A stretch of DNA of 64,000 nucleotides. Source: Berberis thunbergii (lineage: Eukaryota > Streptophyta > Magnoliopsida > Ranunculales > Berberidaceae). The notes beneath the pieces are model-generated. The model worked only from the letters and a program-made list of their open reading frames with translations. It searched no databases and was not told where the DNA came from. The stretch spans positions 186,001-250,000 of the forward strand of contig QNQO01006212.1 in the NCBI GenBank assembly GCA_003290165.1. Reading direction: 5' to 3'. This document shows positions 22,798 through 35,511 of the stretch, piece after piece. The position numbers were made by a program, and so were the translations under genes. Each line of letters starts with the position of its first letter. Positions within the stretch are counted from its first letter, which is position 1.

Positions 22798-23213
22798 CCC
22801 GGCAGTCCCCTTGATCTTGTTGTTGTCGACATCGATGCTAGCTAGTGTTGGCCAAACTAATAATGCAAAAAGCCAATACCAGCCGGAGTTAGCGAAGTCC
22901 TTGCTTCACGAGGATGCAATTGCAAAGCTTTCTTGTATTTCCCAAGAGTTGAATAATATTACATAGGGAACATATGATTAATTTATATTAGTGTTGAATT
23001 ATTATAGCTATAGCTATAAAATAATAACTATTTTATATATTTTTCTGGTAGTTTATAGTATACATTGCAAATCTTCCTTCGGTTCATCAAGAACTTTGAT
23101 ACTGATAGTCATGATCATTTTTGTCCATTATCCTTAAATTTGGGCACCCATTACTGAAAAGTCAAAGATTAAAAATAAAGTTTAAAATTAGTCGATGACA
23201 ACATAACTTTGTG

Positions 23214-23405
23214 GAGCTTTTCTATGTGTCGAGGGAAAGGGCGAGGAAACCAGCGAGGTTTTTGAGGTGGCGGGGGGTGAACCGTTCACCCCCCCTCGAA
23301 ATGCGCGCGCGGAACACATCTCGAGGGGGGTGAACGGTTCACCCCCCGCCACCTCAAAAACCTCGCTGGTTTCCTCGCTCTTTCCCTCGACATTTAGAAT
23401 TTCGC
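23214..23405. repeat. GC-rich palindromic MITE, 192 bp, with 9-bp target duplication
   Basis: Two arms of about 85 bp are near-perfect inverted repeats sharing gcgaggaaaccagcgagg, gaggtggcggggg and gaacggttcacc. The element is flanked by the direct repeat aactttgtg (23205-23213 and 23406-23414). The 9-bp duplication fits Mutator-like transposition. It lies ~400 bp upstream of the channel start codon, in its promoter region. Open frames here on both strands are a consequence of the palindrome. Confidence 0.85.
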
Positions 23406-23895
23406 AACTTTGTGACATCTTCCCATGGGCTATGCCAATGGTTTTGGATAATATTTTTATTTATTTATTTTTGTCATCGTTGAAAGATTTTTTTTTAAAG
23501 TTAATATGAATAATGGCAAAATGATCGGCACTAATTGAGACTTGAATCTAACACTTGACACGATGTATAATGGATTTATCAAAATAATCTATTATATAAA
23601 ATTTTCCTTAAAATGATAACCTTTATATATGTAATTACAGTGAAACATAACTTCTTTGTTATTTTTTAGAAGAAAAAACGTAATAATTCAAATCGATAAA
23701 CAATATAAAGATAATGATATTGACTATAATTTTCTTTTTTCTTATTCTTATCTACAACTATGTGTTAAGCCCAATTTATATATTCTTCAGATTCCTATAA
23801 GAGTAATTTTAGGCTCTTTTTTTTATGTTTGGGTGTTTTTTTTTTTTTTTTTTTTTGTCTTTTGAGATTTTTTTTTAACACAACCATAAACACTA

Positions 23896-24083
23896 GAGGA
23901 ATTCTAGGTGTCGAGGAAACCAGCGAGGAAATGAGTGAGGGGAGGGAGGTGGCGGGGTGGGAACCGTTCACTTCCCTCGAGATGCGTGCACCAAAAAGAT
24001 GGCACACATTCCCAGAAAGATGAACGGTTCCCACCCCGCCACCTCCCTCCCCTCGCTGGTTTCCTCGACACCTAGAATTTCTC
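23896..24083. repeat. GC-rich palindromic MITE, 188 bp, second copy of the family
   Basis: The ends are gaggaattctaggtgtcgagg and its near-exact complement. Inner arms share ggaaaccagcgagg and ggtggcggggtggg with the copy at 23214-23405. It is flanked by the direct repeat taaacacta (23887-23895 and 24084-24092), again 9 bp. Confidence 0.85.
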
Positions 24084-24092
24084 TAAACACTA

Positions 24093-25334
24093 TCCACTAG
24101 AAATGTAAAAAAATAATAAAAAAAAACATCACAAGGGGTATATGATGTTTTAACTTTCTACATGGTCAACTTTCCTCACTTCTGATATTTTGAAATACTT
24201 TTTGTAACGTTGTTATAATAACGTGAACTGTGATGTCTTTTGCACTTTCCTTGCATGAGACTATCTAGTTTTAGCCTTTTCCAAGCACATGGCTAAAACA
24301 AAAGAAAAGAACGATAGAGGATGGCAAATAAATTAAAATAAGAATGAAAAATAATAAACAATATAATTGTAAGAAAAAAAAAATTTGGTTATCATCTGCA
24401 CCAAACTTAGGTTAAAGCCACTACATGCTCATCAATGTTTAAGCCACCAAGAAAAAACCATCAATAAAATAAACTTTACTTGCAAACCGTATTAGATAAG
24501 CGATAAAGGTTGCCTATGTAACTTGTTCATTTGCCCTAGTTGCAAAAGTAATTCCTAAAAGTGATTTCACAAATCAATAGTAGCAACAACGGGCAAATCA
24601 TTAGACAGCAGTAGCTTGCTTGAATTCCAACTTGGGTTGTTATACTAACAACATGGAAACTGGTGGTTCAATATGGCAACCCTGATACCGCATGTTACAG
24701 TCAACTGCGAAAGTGTTGAGGAGCTGAGTAAGTCGGATAACTTGAAAGTGCTTCCGAGTAATAATAAATAAGCACAAGTTTATTTTGTTTTTGCCATTCA
24801 GAAAATTGAAATGGCAACAATAATCAAGAGCTCCTTGTATCCTATATGTTTGGCTTTTCGCGAAGAAAACAAGAATGGAGTTACTTTTGTGAAATTTTGA
24901 ACACCTAGCACTCCAGCAAATGACAAGCTTCAGCTGAAAACAGGATTAGAACACTAAAACATCCAATTCAGTTTACCTATGGGAGACAGGTATATCAAAA
25001 GATCCAGGCCTGCCTATTTCAGAAATAATCAGAGCAGGTCACATTATGTTTTACCGTGACAGTGCCCGTGAGGGAAGAGTGCAACAGTTCTAGAGCTGAT
25101 GCTGGAAGATTAACAAAATTTATTTATGGAACAGACTGCCTAAAACTTTCAGTTTATATCACAAAATGATGTTTACAAACTATGTTTACATAATTTACAA
25201 GAAAATATCACTATTGCAGCCGCAACCCTATCTCTCAATCACAACGGACCATCAGAATTTTCTACTTTCACTTGATAGTTGGACAACATACACTATATGG
25301 ACTTACACACAGTAATCAACAGAAATACAATTAA
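24093..25334. other. Gene-free interval
   Basis: No coding exon, RNA gene or structured repeat is visible between the second MITE and the 3' end of the pseudogene that begins at 25335. Confidence 0.5.
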
Positions 25335-27689
25335 TTACATGTATTGAGCCAACCACTGCTTGCACATATCAAGTACAGGCAAGGCATTTGCATGTGTAGT
25401 GCCTGCAAAACAAGAATCACCAACAATTATAACAAAAACTAGAAGAAAGGAAAGATGATGAACAAGGGAAACAAGGAAATTGTCTTAGTTGAACATCTTG
25501 AGCAATTATGTGGATACTGTGGACTGAAATCCAACCTTCTCCGCAAAAGGACACTGAGGTTTGCTGTAGTTCAATAGTTGCATACTAGAATTTATAAAGA
25601 AACAATGCATTTTCTTATTGTTGAAATCCAGATTCATGAAAATTGACTCATCATTTAACACGTTCTATTTACATAGAAGTTTATTGAATCACATGATATC
25701 TCCTTGACATAGGAGATGGCATCCACAAATTTTGAACATTTCGTAAAATTTCTAGCTCCAACTCATACTGGGATCCTTAAAGTGCTGATTTTTTGTAGAT
25801 GCAATCCTCGTAAGTGATATCATGCCTATATTCTTACTCCATTATTATTTCCAGAGGCACTGTTCATCAGAGATCTTGTGTGTATACTCCTGAAATAGTT
25901 GAGGATAAATAGAAACTTACAGGAACCGGTTTGAAGCTCTGATGTTTGGGATGAATGTACCTTGTTTGGGCAGAGATATGTTTCCAAAAAATGGTGTAAA
26001 CAGAAGAAAGCTGCTGTATGTGAACTGGGGTAGAATACAACACAGAGCTATGTCGTGGTTTGATCAATTGCAACATTTACATATCCAATGGAACACGTGA
26101 TTGTCTAGATCCATCATAACTTTTGGTTTTCAATTCATCAAGTGCAAAGGTTTAAACATTGACCCTTCAGTTGTGTAAATGATCGGAGAATACAAATACC
26201 TAAATAGGGAAGTTCCAATATGATTCATTACAGTTTCTTTTCAAAGCTTATTAAGGGACATCCACAAGAGAGAGAGTACAGGCATTCTTTACAATCTACT
26301 TTTCTTCAGCAATACTATGCAAATTTTGTTTAATCACGTAAATCCCTTTTTTTTGTCCACTTGATTTCTTTCTTTGTTAATTTGCAACTGGATCAAAACA
26401 ATCCTCCTGGATTAAATATATATTCGCTCTAACCAAGGTTAAATTTCACAAGCTTTTATAGGGTTCTACTTTATTATTAAATAGGAATCACAGTAGAGAG
26501 GCAAACCTGATGGGCTACATATTGAACATCTGCGACACTTCCACTCCGAGAAGCAATTTGGAAAGCACTCTTCAAGCGACCGCATACCACACAGGCAACA
26601 CTTTCCTGTACAGACAATCTAGATTATCAAAACTGAAGGAACTTGGGTACCATGCATGAGACCTGCCAACGGTGACATGGAAATAATCCAAGTACTGACA
26701 TGAAATGAAATGCGCTTAGAATGATGGTATATAATTTGAAAAATATTGATCCATCAGTGTGTGTCCCATTATATCTATTGTTTTAGCAGATTATATCTCC
26801 TCACTGAAAATCTTCACAACAAAACAGTAATTCTGGTATTCTAGGTACTAAACGAGGATCACGATTTCCGTAAACTTGAAATCAGAATTCAGGGAGTAGC
26901 TATGAAGTAACTGCAACTCTTGAGGAGTTGTGACAACCATATGGGTAAGAGAAGGAGGAGGGGGAGATGACTTTGGTTTTATAGATTTTGTTACCCCAAT
27001 TATCCTGACTTGCAAAATTGCTGGAGTTGATATCAGGTAGAACTTAAATCAGTTCCACGTAAGATGCAAATACAACAGATAACTAGGAAACACTTCAAAC
27101 AGATTTATTACCTGTGGCTGTTTGTTAGCATATCTATCAGCCAATCCGGACGTTCTTTATGTCTGTTGGCATATACATTGATGGCTGCTCCCAAAACTTA
27201 CAAAATCCAGAATAAGACCCAATTCAAAATTTTATTATAGAATAACCAACTTTGTCTTTTAAATATGTCCAACTTACCAAATACTCAAAATAGGCCTAGT
27301 AATTACATAATTGTACCATTTCAAGTAAACCAAGAAATGATGCAGAAACCAACAAAGAAAAATTTCCAGATTTTCTCTCTTCTTAGTAGTAGGCTTTTTT
27401 TTCATTGCCGTGAAATTCTAATGAACCAAAGAAGTCTTTCCTGTAGGAATTTCTGCATTGGCGTAAAATTACTGTCAACAGCTATGAGTGTCCTGTGCTT
27501 TTAGTTTTAATGTGGTTGAAAAAAAAAATTGTTTCAGTGGAGTGTGGAGACCATGCCAAACAGCAATTTGTTTCAGTGGATACCATGCAAAACAGAAACC
27601 ACATGCAGCAATGGAAAGATTATATACAATCATAAGGGCACAGCTACAAACTATTTTGGGAGTGAAGGCATAAAATGAGATGTGTTTGG

Positions 27690-28290
27690 ATCAGACTGAG
27701 GGTGACCTAGATCCAAGCCTATTTTGAAAATTCGATGCCAAGGAAGCACCAATATGTTTAAAAAGTTGGCACCCATGTCCGACATGTTTCGGAAGCGGAT
27801 CCAGTAATTGTCAGATAAGTTTCACTAAGAGTTAAACATCAATGACTTGGGACATTTGACTAACAGTTGGACACAGTCTGGACAATAGTGTAATTCTTTT
27901 TTTATTTTTTTATTATTAATATTTTTGAAATAGATGCAGATACCTACGAAGAGGATGTTTACAACCCATCAAATATCAAGATTATTTTAGTTTTTAGTTA
28001 AATACAGGATGACATGTACGAAAGAATCAAAATACTTTGATGTTGCTGATGATCTGAGTTGAGACTGTATATCTATGACTTGTGATGCGTAAGACTTATG
28101 AGCAACTTGTGACCTTCATCAATATTATGAATTATGAACTATGCATCATGATATGTTTTGATGTTTAATTATGTTTATGTTTATTTCGTTAGAAAAAATT
28201 ATTACAAGGTTTGACGTGTCCTAGTTTCTGAAGAATTTGTCGCGTTGCTGTCGTGTTCGTGCATCCTTGCTCAACACAGATCCGGATCCT
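27690..28290. repeat. Possible inverted-repeat element in pseudogene intron
   Basis: The edges carry gatgccaaggaagcacc (left) and ttcgtgcatccttgctc (right), which are loosely complementary, with cggacat/acgtgtcc words inside. A related left edge, accaaggatgcatggacacgg, occurs at about 32700. No coding content. Confidence 0.3.
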
Positions 28291-30301
28291 GTAGTGAGTC
28301 CAGATCTAACTAGTAAGGAAAAAAATTGGCTAGTCAGGTCAAATTTAATTGGGTTTTGCAAACTATATAGTAGTTGAAGTCATAATGATGCATATAACAA
28401 TAATAATGAGAATAGTAAGTTCCAAGGAAAATATTTGACTTTGAATTAAAGTCATGAAAGGTGGTCTGGAGAGACTTGCAAACATTTACTTTCTGCACAA
28501 AAAATGAAGAAAAACACTTCCTACACATTTAGACTGTTGATACATGGCTTTGAAAGTTCAGAATAACCTTTTGAAAAAGAACTATTTAAAAGCAACTATC
28601 AGAACAAGGGCATTTTAAGAACACGAGAATATCACCACACTATTGCATATATGAGTTGCTTCGGTCCCAAGGTGGTCGCTGATTTTCGAATAGGGGTCCT
28701 GTAGAAACAGAAAATCCACCTCCACAACCAGCCTCAGAGACAAAGAGCTCCTCAACCAGGTGATAAGCCGATCAACTCTTTCATTAGAGCCAAGAGAGAG
28801 CCCCTCTCTTTCTTCTTTTCTTTCTCTTCTCCTAATTTTAGAGTCCCCTCCCCCTTTTTTGAAGGCCCGTCGTTTTCTAGTAAATTTATCAATGCATGTT
28901 TTTCTATATGTTCGATGCTCCATATAACAAATGCTCCCACAGTTTAAAGTCCCAAATTATCACTATTTAATTTGATGAATATTTTTAGTAATTACAGGTC
29001 CTATCTCATGTTTCATATGCAATAACTATAAGTTGAGACTGGTTTGGATCTCAAGAAACATCGACCTAGGGTGCATGTGCAGGAGGTTGGGTGGATTACT
29101 ATTAATCAAAATTTGATAAAGAAGAAAAAAAAACGTACAATAAACTTGTTATTAAATAGTATTTAGTATCAGAAACAGTTTCAATTTATTCCTTTCGCAA
29201 CCATTGGAATTGCAAAGGATATGAAAGGTAGATTACCTGGTCCCAATCATCATCGTCAATTGTCCCCTTAATGTTTCTCAAGAATTCTGTCAACTGCCCG
29301 CCCTTTTTTCTCTCTGCAAGTGATGCTGCAACTCCAGCATAGATGTCGACAGCTGCAAATAATATAATCGAAGTTGAATGATACAGCATTACAAGCAAGT
29401 AAATAAGAGGTCACTAGACTAATAACACAGAATAGAAAGGGAATATATGATGTATAAACCTGGAAGATTGAATTCATAGATCACTTGAAAAGCCAAGTCA
29501 AAGTTCTTTTCAGCAAGCGTTTCCCCAATCTCACATCTTCTCCTGTAAAGCAGTTAAAAATAATGCCAATGAACCCATAACCGTGATGGTCAAGATGGTA
29601 TAACACTCTAAAGCGATCATCCGTGCCACCTATAGGTGGAAAGTTTCACCTACTCTGTTATCAAGGATTACATGCACTGCCTATTATACAGTGTTGAACA
29701 CGATATTACAGTATTCACTGGTTGTCCCACTTAAGAGGAGAACAGATAATGTCAAAATCCAGTCAAGATAGTACAAACCTGAAAGTCTCAGGGTCATTTG
29801 GATTTCCAAAGGGAGAACGTTTCCATGGCGATCCATCCACATCATTGAAAGATCTCACGACATCCACCTTTGAAGCAGGAAAGCATGTAAGAATTCATAG
29901 ATACCATAGAAAGAAAAAAATCTTTCAGAGCAAACTCATGCTCTGTGTGTGTTAAAGTTTAAAGCACCACACTTTATTCATTAGCTGTTTGCATTTGTAA
30001 CATGTACAACTTAAGAATATATATAGATGATTTCAAATCAAGTTAAAAATTTAGCAACAATTCTCACAAACATGCATTCTGTCTGGTTGTCACTTAATGG
30101 ATGTGTATTATTTATTTATTCTTCACTCATTCATCATGATCATGATTATGATTATGATTTTTTTTTTTCATATATCTTATTTTATCAAGCCAAATACCAC
30201 AAAGAATTGGGACATATTGATCGTCGATATTCTTCATCTGTCATGGTCAAGGAGAAAACACTTGGAGAAATGGATCCATATCTTCCAAACAAATTAGGCT
30301 A

Positions 30302-30870
30302 TTGCTAAATAACACTATCATTTTTGCTAAGGACACTGTCACCCTCCTTTTTTCTAAATGTGCTAAAGGACACCACCATTATAAACCATTTCCCACTCAC
30401 TGTTCATCTTATACTTTCCTCTCTTCGACATCACGAACAACGCCAACATCTCACCCCGCCAGCTGCACCACTGCGACCTCTCCTCCTCCCCTTCACCACC
30501 ACCACCACCCCGCCATCGCCACTTCTCCTCCTCCCCTCTTCTTCTTCTCCATCAATCACCACCACCACCTTTCCTCCTTCCTCTTCTTTTTCTTTTTCTT
30601 CTCATCCTCCCCCCACCTCTTCTCCTCCTTTCCTCTTCTTCTCCTCTCTATTCTCAAGAACAACCCTAGTTCTGCTAATGGACACCACCACTACCACCAC
30701 CGTTCATTGTTTTTCCTTTGATGTGCTGAAGGACACCACCCGTGTTCATCTTCTTCTCCACCATTTTATTTCTCTTTTCTATTCACTTCTTTGTACATCA
30801 ACAAACAATGGAGCAACACCACCCCATCCCTCGCCACCGCCGGCCTCCCCTCTTTTCCTTTCCCAAAACA
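30302..30870 (+). repeat. Low-complexity CT/CCA-rich tract
   Basis: The tract is dominated by ctcctc, ttcttct and caccac repeats, and the word ggacaccacc recurs at least three times (about 30367, 30680 and 30732). Two long overlapping open frames result (Ser/Pro/His/Phe-rich) but reflect composition only. Confidence 0.6.
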
Positions 30871-30889
30871 GCCTAGCACTCATTCAAAA

Positions 30890-31705
30890 CATAAAAATAG
30901 GGTATTGTCCCCAACTTTCGGCCAACTTATACGCTCAATTGAGACCAATTAATGAGCTCATCAAACATTAAAAAAATGTAGTACTCTGAGTTATCTATTG
31001 AACACAATTTGAATCACTTGAAAATGTTTTGAAATAAGCAAGTTATGATCATTTTACTAAAATCACTCAAATCTGTCTAGTAAAGAAAACATGGTACAAT
31101 CCCTGATTTTCGACCAACTTATACGCTCGATTGAGATTGATTCTCAAGCATATCAAAATACAAAAAATGTAGTACTCTGAGTTATTTAATGAACACATTT
31201 TGAATCACTTGAGCTCAAGCGAGTTTGGGCATCCCATGATCCCGTTCGCAGCGGCTCATGCGAGCTCAAGCCTTTAATTCGCAGAGTATTTTGCACGTGG
31301 GATGTACAAACTAGTATAGGAACCTAAGAGTGGTTTTGGACAGTTTTGAATAATTGTTGTAAAATGATCATAACTTACTCATTTCAAAACATTTTCAACT
31401 GATTCAAATTTTGTTCATTAGATAACTCAGAGTACTACATTTTTCGTGTTTTGATGAGCTTGAAAATTCGTCTCAATTGATCGTATCAATTGGCAAAAAG
31501 TCAGGGACAGTACCTTGTTCTTTTTGCTGGACAATTTTGAGTGATTGTCGTAAAATGACCATTACTTGCTTATTTCAAAACATTTTCAACTGATTCAAAT
31601 TGTATTTATTAGATAACTCAGATTACTACATTTTTCATGTATTGATGATCTTGAGAATCAATCTCAATCGAGTGTATAAGTTGGCCGAAAGTCAATAACA
31701 GAGTT
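30890..31705. repeat. Inverted pair of ~190-bp repeat units
   Basis: Left arm (about 30900-31210, minus orientation) and right arm (about 31320-31700, plus orientation) consist of the unit containing taacttgctcatttcaaaa, ttcaaattg..ttattagataactcagagtactaca and gtataagttggccgaaagtca. The arms flank a short core with cgcagcggctcatgcgag, a phrase that recurs at 31720-31770. The same unit is arrayed in tandem at 55940-56850. Confidence 0.75.
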
Positions 31706-32694
31706 TGAAATGGGCCAATCGCAGCGGCACATGCGAGTGGGAGAACCCCAATCGCAGCGGCTCGTGCGAGTATGGGAATTGCATTCGCATGTGCAACAAA
31801 TTATCCTATGCTTGTTATTATTTGGGCATATGGTGGGAGATTACCAAATATATGCATGTTTTGAGTGCATCATGTGGTTGTTTGTACAAAAGGGATAGCA
31901 CATATTTTAATAAGCTTTAGTACACCTGTTTTAGGATTGAGTTTCACTTTTTACATAAAAGCAGTTATATGAATTTACTTAATTTAAGTGCGTAAATTAG
32001 TACAAGAATAGCATAGATCCCTATATGTCATTATACCAGACATGGAGAAAGAGGAAAGGAGCCACAGTTACTACAATACCATAACCAGACTGAATAGAGT
32101 GAAATCTATTATGATTTCATATTAAAAGGAATATTCCTTTCGATCTGATAGTAATATCCCATACCTGGATTGACACTCGTGCTGAAAGTTTGACAAGCCC
32201 CTCCTCGGTAAGCTTCTTAGAGGCACTTTTACCACGAACATTCTTGGGGGCGAGTTTAGTGGATTTTCCAGCTCTAAACCGTGCTGACAGCCCCTCATCA
32301 AAATGCATTTACATCCAGACAGATTAAAAAAGACTCTTAATATCTAAAATAAATCGGCAATAAACAACATGGGACCTGAAATGATATTGAGTAAACTAAA
32401 ATTGGACAAGGCACTGCAAAACTGGCATAATCTGTTGTAGATCCGTGCATGCAATAGAATTGATATCTTATCTCTTTTTGTTATTTGTTTTTGATAAATA
32501 CGATAAAGTTCATTGTGTGCCCCAAAAGAATACAAAGTATATCAAGTCAGATGTTGATATCTTATCTCATCACAACTCTAAAATTTGCACTAATACTTTT
32601 GACAAGACGGTACGGAGAAAGAGAGGACTATTGTGAATTACAAAAATCAAACATCTTTAAACCTTAAAGCACATCACAAAGTCACTTGTTCACA

Positions 32695-33175
32695 GAGGAC
32701 CAAGGATGCATGGACACGGACACGCGTGTCATGTCGGACACGACACACCAACTCGACAATTTCCCAAAAATAGGACTCAATGACACGTCGACACGCCATA
32801 TTATTTTTTAATAAGTCATAAATATAAATAATAATCTAATAAAATGCATTTCTAGAGTATCTTGAAGAAGATGACACTATTGCAAGAAAAAAAGAAAGTA
32901 GAGAAAAACTCTAGTAAAGAAGTAGCCATATTTGTCTTAAATCACAATTAAGTCATTCACTTCAGATGAATCAACAACAATTAAATTATGTGGTTATTTG
33001 CAAACATCTAAAAGTACAAAAATAAAACAAAGTTGGTTTCCAAGTCTTGACTATGTCCTGACCAAGTTCCGGGTACATCAGAGGCGTGTCCAACACGTTG
33101 TCTACATTGACCATGTGTCAGACACCTGCCAACACGTTGACTAAGTGTCTGACGCGTGTCGAGCGAGGGAAGGAG
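32695..33175. repeat. Repeat with clustered GACACG/CGTGTC words
   Basis: Both edges are dense in gacacg and cgtgtc (ggacacggacacgcgtgtc at about 32713; gtgtctgacgcgtgtcgag at about 33144), in inverted orientation, around an AT-rich core. It is likely a short inverted-repeat transposon in an intron of the pseudogene. No target duplication was resolved. Confidence 0.4.
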
Positions 33176-33251
33176 TAAGAACTGCAATCAAATGTTGGTC
33201 ATAGGCTATCCAACCATAGCCATTTTCTCCCAAAAGGAATACACATGGCTT

Positions 33252-33467
33252 CTATTTTCCTTTTAGGTACCATAACCTCATGAATCTATCCCTTCCATTC
33301 ACAGTGTCTTCAAACAAACCCCAAGAGTTTTTGCTTCTGTGCTGAACTATAGGATACACCGCTTCGAACAAAACTGCTTTGTGGAGTTCCTTAGCAATCC
33401 ACTTGCCTAGCTCTCGATCAAACTCTATTTTGACAGAGAATTCGCATTTCTCTTCTGAGATCGACAT
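33252..33467 (-). pseudogene. Unrecognised 71-residue open frame, possible captured fragment
   Basis: The frame starts MSISEEKCEFSVKIEFD and ends RFMRLWYLKGK, with a central ELGKWIAKELHKAVLFEAV. The composition looks like real protein rather than random translation. It does not belong to the surrounding pseudogene. It resembles, loosely, N-terminal regions of plant retroelement-encoded DUF4283-type proteins, but I cannot confirm this. Confidence 0.3.
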
Positions 33468-34617
33468 TTTGAGTCAAAAGACTCAATAATACAAAGGGGC
33501 AACTGTCTTGAAGGTTCAATGCCCAAAGACTGAGAAATTCAAATCTAAAATCATTGAATAAAAAGGAGATCCTTGATTAGATGCCCAATACCCTAATAAT
33601 AAAGATAAGATCTCCATGACCACTCTCGTCTCCCAAATCTCCCACAGAAAATTCTTGCATTGTGTTCTTTATAATTCGCTTTATTATCCAACAAATTATT
33701 TCAATTAGGTTCTTCAAGCTCCGAGTTAAGGTTTATATATAACTCCACTAGGCCCTTCAGGGTCCAAGTCATAAAGGTTTATATATAAGGCCAGAAATAA
33801 GTAAGTTGGTTGTTTTTATTTTGAGAGTTATATTCAAAAGAATCATTTTTGTTAGAATTTATCGAATAAAAACCTAATTTATTTTGAGAAATCTTTGCTT
33901 CCGCCAGGATTACAGTAAAAATATGGGACTATAATAAATTTATCGGGCATAGGCAGAGAACTAGAAGGAGAATGGCAGGTCTCAAGAACCCAGCTCAAGT
34001 ACCTCCACAATTATGATATTGCTTGGTTTCAATTCTGAGGTCCACAGAAGAAATATCACCCATTGACAAAAGCAATGCATGGCATTTCCTATATTCAAAA
34101 TGCACAGCACAACGTATTCACAGAAAACCATAGAACCATACATCCATGACTCAAGGCACGTAACTTATTCTTAAAGATTAACATGATTAAGCTTACCTCA
34201 ACGCGAGTCTAGCTGCCAGTTGCTTATCTTTCAACCTTAGACAATACTGCCAACTATTGCTCCAGAAGTTATGAGCTCCATAGCCTTGAGATTGTCCGGA
34301 TACTGGATGGATCTCCTCTCCACGTTCAACAAGTAACTGAAGTAACCGGTCTGATGCTCCATCACGTAAACAACGATCAGAGAGAGCTAGGCCATCCATT
34401 AGTTTTCCATCATCAATCAGTCTGCCATGAAATAATTAAATAATGAAAAATGACATGGTGTTAACAAAATCACTATAATAGCAGAAGATGGCAACAACTA
34501 CATGAATCATTCCAAACCTGAAAAAGGAAGCCGTAAATAACTACATAAACTAAAAGAGGTCATATAAAGAAACTTCATCAGCATTATAAGGAACCTACGA
34601 GTAATAGAAAGTTTTAG

Positions 34618-35511
34618 GCCATTGTAGTTAAGGCGTTGAGGCGAGGCAAACGGGCCTGAAGATGCATGAGGCATGAGGCGGTAGGTGAGGAGGACGGCTC
34701 ACTTCACTTAAGCGGTCTTAACATTGTTTCAAGATATTTTTATAATAAATTCGGCATAATAATATACATCATCATTTTGAAAAGTATCATAAACAAATAT
34801 GCACAAAAAGTGACACAACTGCCTAGAATCGAAATATAATAAAGTTGCAATGCATAGCGAAAAGATGTGGTACATAAGTGTCAAGTAACTTGCAATCATC
34901 AAGTAAATAGAAACTTGAGAATATTGAACATTTGTTACAAGAAATTGTTGGAATGGTTGGTAAAAATCCACAAGTATGATTACAATTGGTATTTCAAAAG
35001 CATAAAAATCATTGAACTATGCTATGAAAAATCAAGATTGATGTTATCAGAAACTGATCAAAACATTATATGTTTTTTCCAAAAATATTTTTAAAAAAGT
35101 GCGATATATTTATCAAAACTTAAAAACGTTTTATCTTGTTTGTTTGTTTGTTATTTGGGAATACCTAATTTGAAGACAAGGAGGAGATGAAGATTCCGAG
35201 TCTCTAACAGCAGCAACAAGGAAGAGCAGGAAGTATTACACTAGGAGATGAAGATTCCGAGTCTCTAACAGCAGCAACAAGGAAGAGCAGGAAGTATTAC
35301 ACTAAAAACATTAAACCTTATTATAGAATGGGTTGCAACCTCTTTTGCTGCAACTAGGCTAAAAACAGGTTCGCTGCAATCATTTTTGGGTTGAGGCAGG
35401 TGAGGCGGTCCGAGGTGGATTCCTCATTTCACTGCATTGCCTCATTTTGAGGCCGAATTCTGTAAAACCGCCTTGAGGCATGCCTAGGTGGTCACCTTGA
35501 CTACATTGTTC
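34618..35511. mobile_element. Inverted-repeat transposon, ~0.9 kb
   Basis: The termini ggccattgtagttaagg (34617-34633) and ccttgactacattgttc (35495-35511) are complementary with few mismatches. Next to them both ends carry aggcg/ccgcc-rich subterminal repeats (ttgaggcgaggca; gccttgaggcatgcctagg). This layout is common in plant hAT-like MITEs. No transposase. It sits between pseudogene exons. Confidence 0.55.
35182..35303 (+). repeat. 61-bp perfect tandem duplication
   Basis: The unit beginning aggagatgaagattccgag is present twice head-to-tail at 35182 and 35243 with no difference seen. It lies inside the inverted-repeat element at 34618-35511 and is probably a recent slippage or repair duplication. 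Confidence 0.9.

Noticed and set aside
22751..22966. Plus-strand open frame of 71 residues
   Set aside because: Antisense to the first coding exon and 5' region of the K+ channel gene; no family signature.
23188..23509. Open frames on both strands with similar peptides
   Set aside because: Produced by the palindromic MITE: the hairpin arms read the same on each strand.
30302..30971. Long Ser/Pro/His-rich open frames (139 and 215 residues)
   Set aside because: Low-complexity CT/CCA tract; two overlapping frames are open for compositional reasons only.
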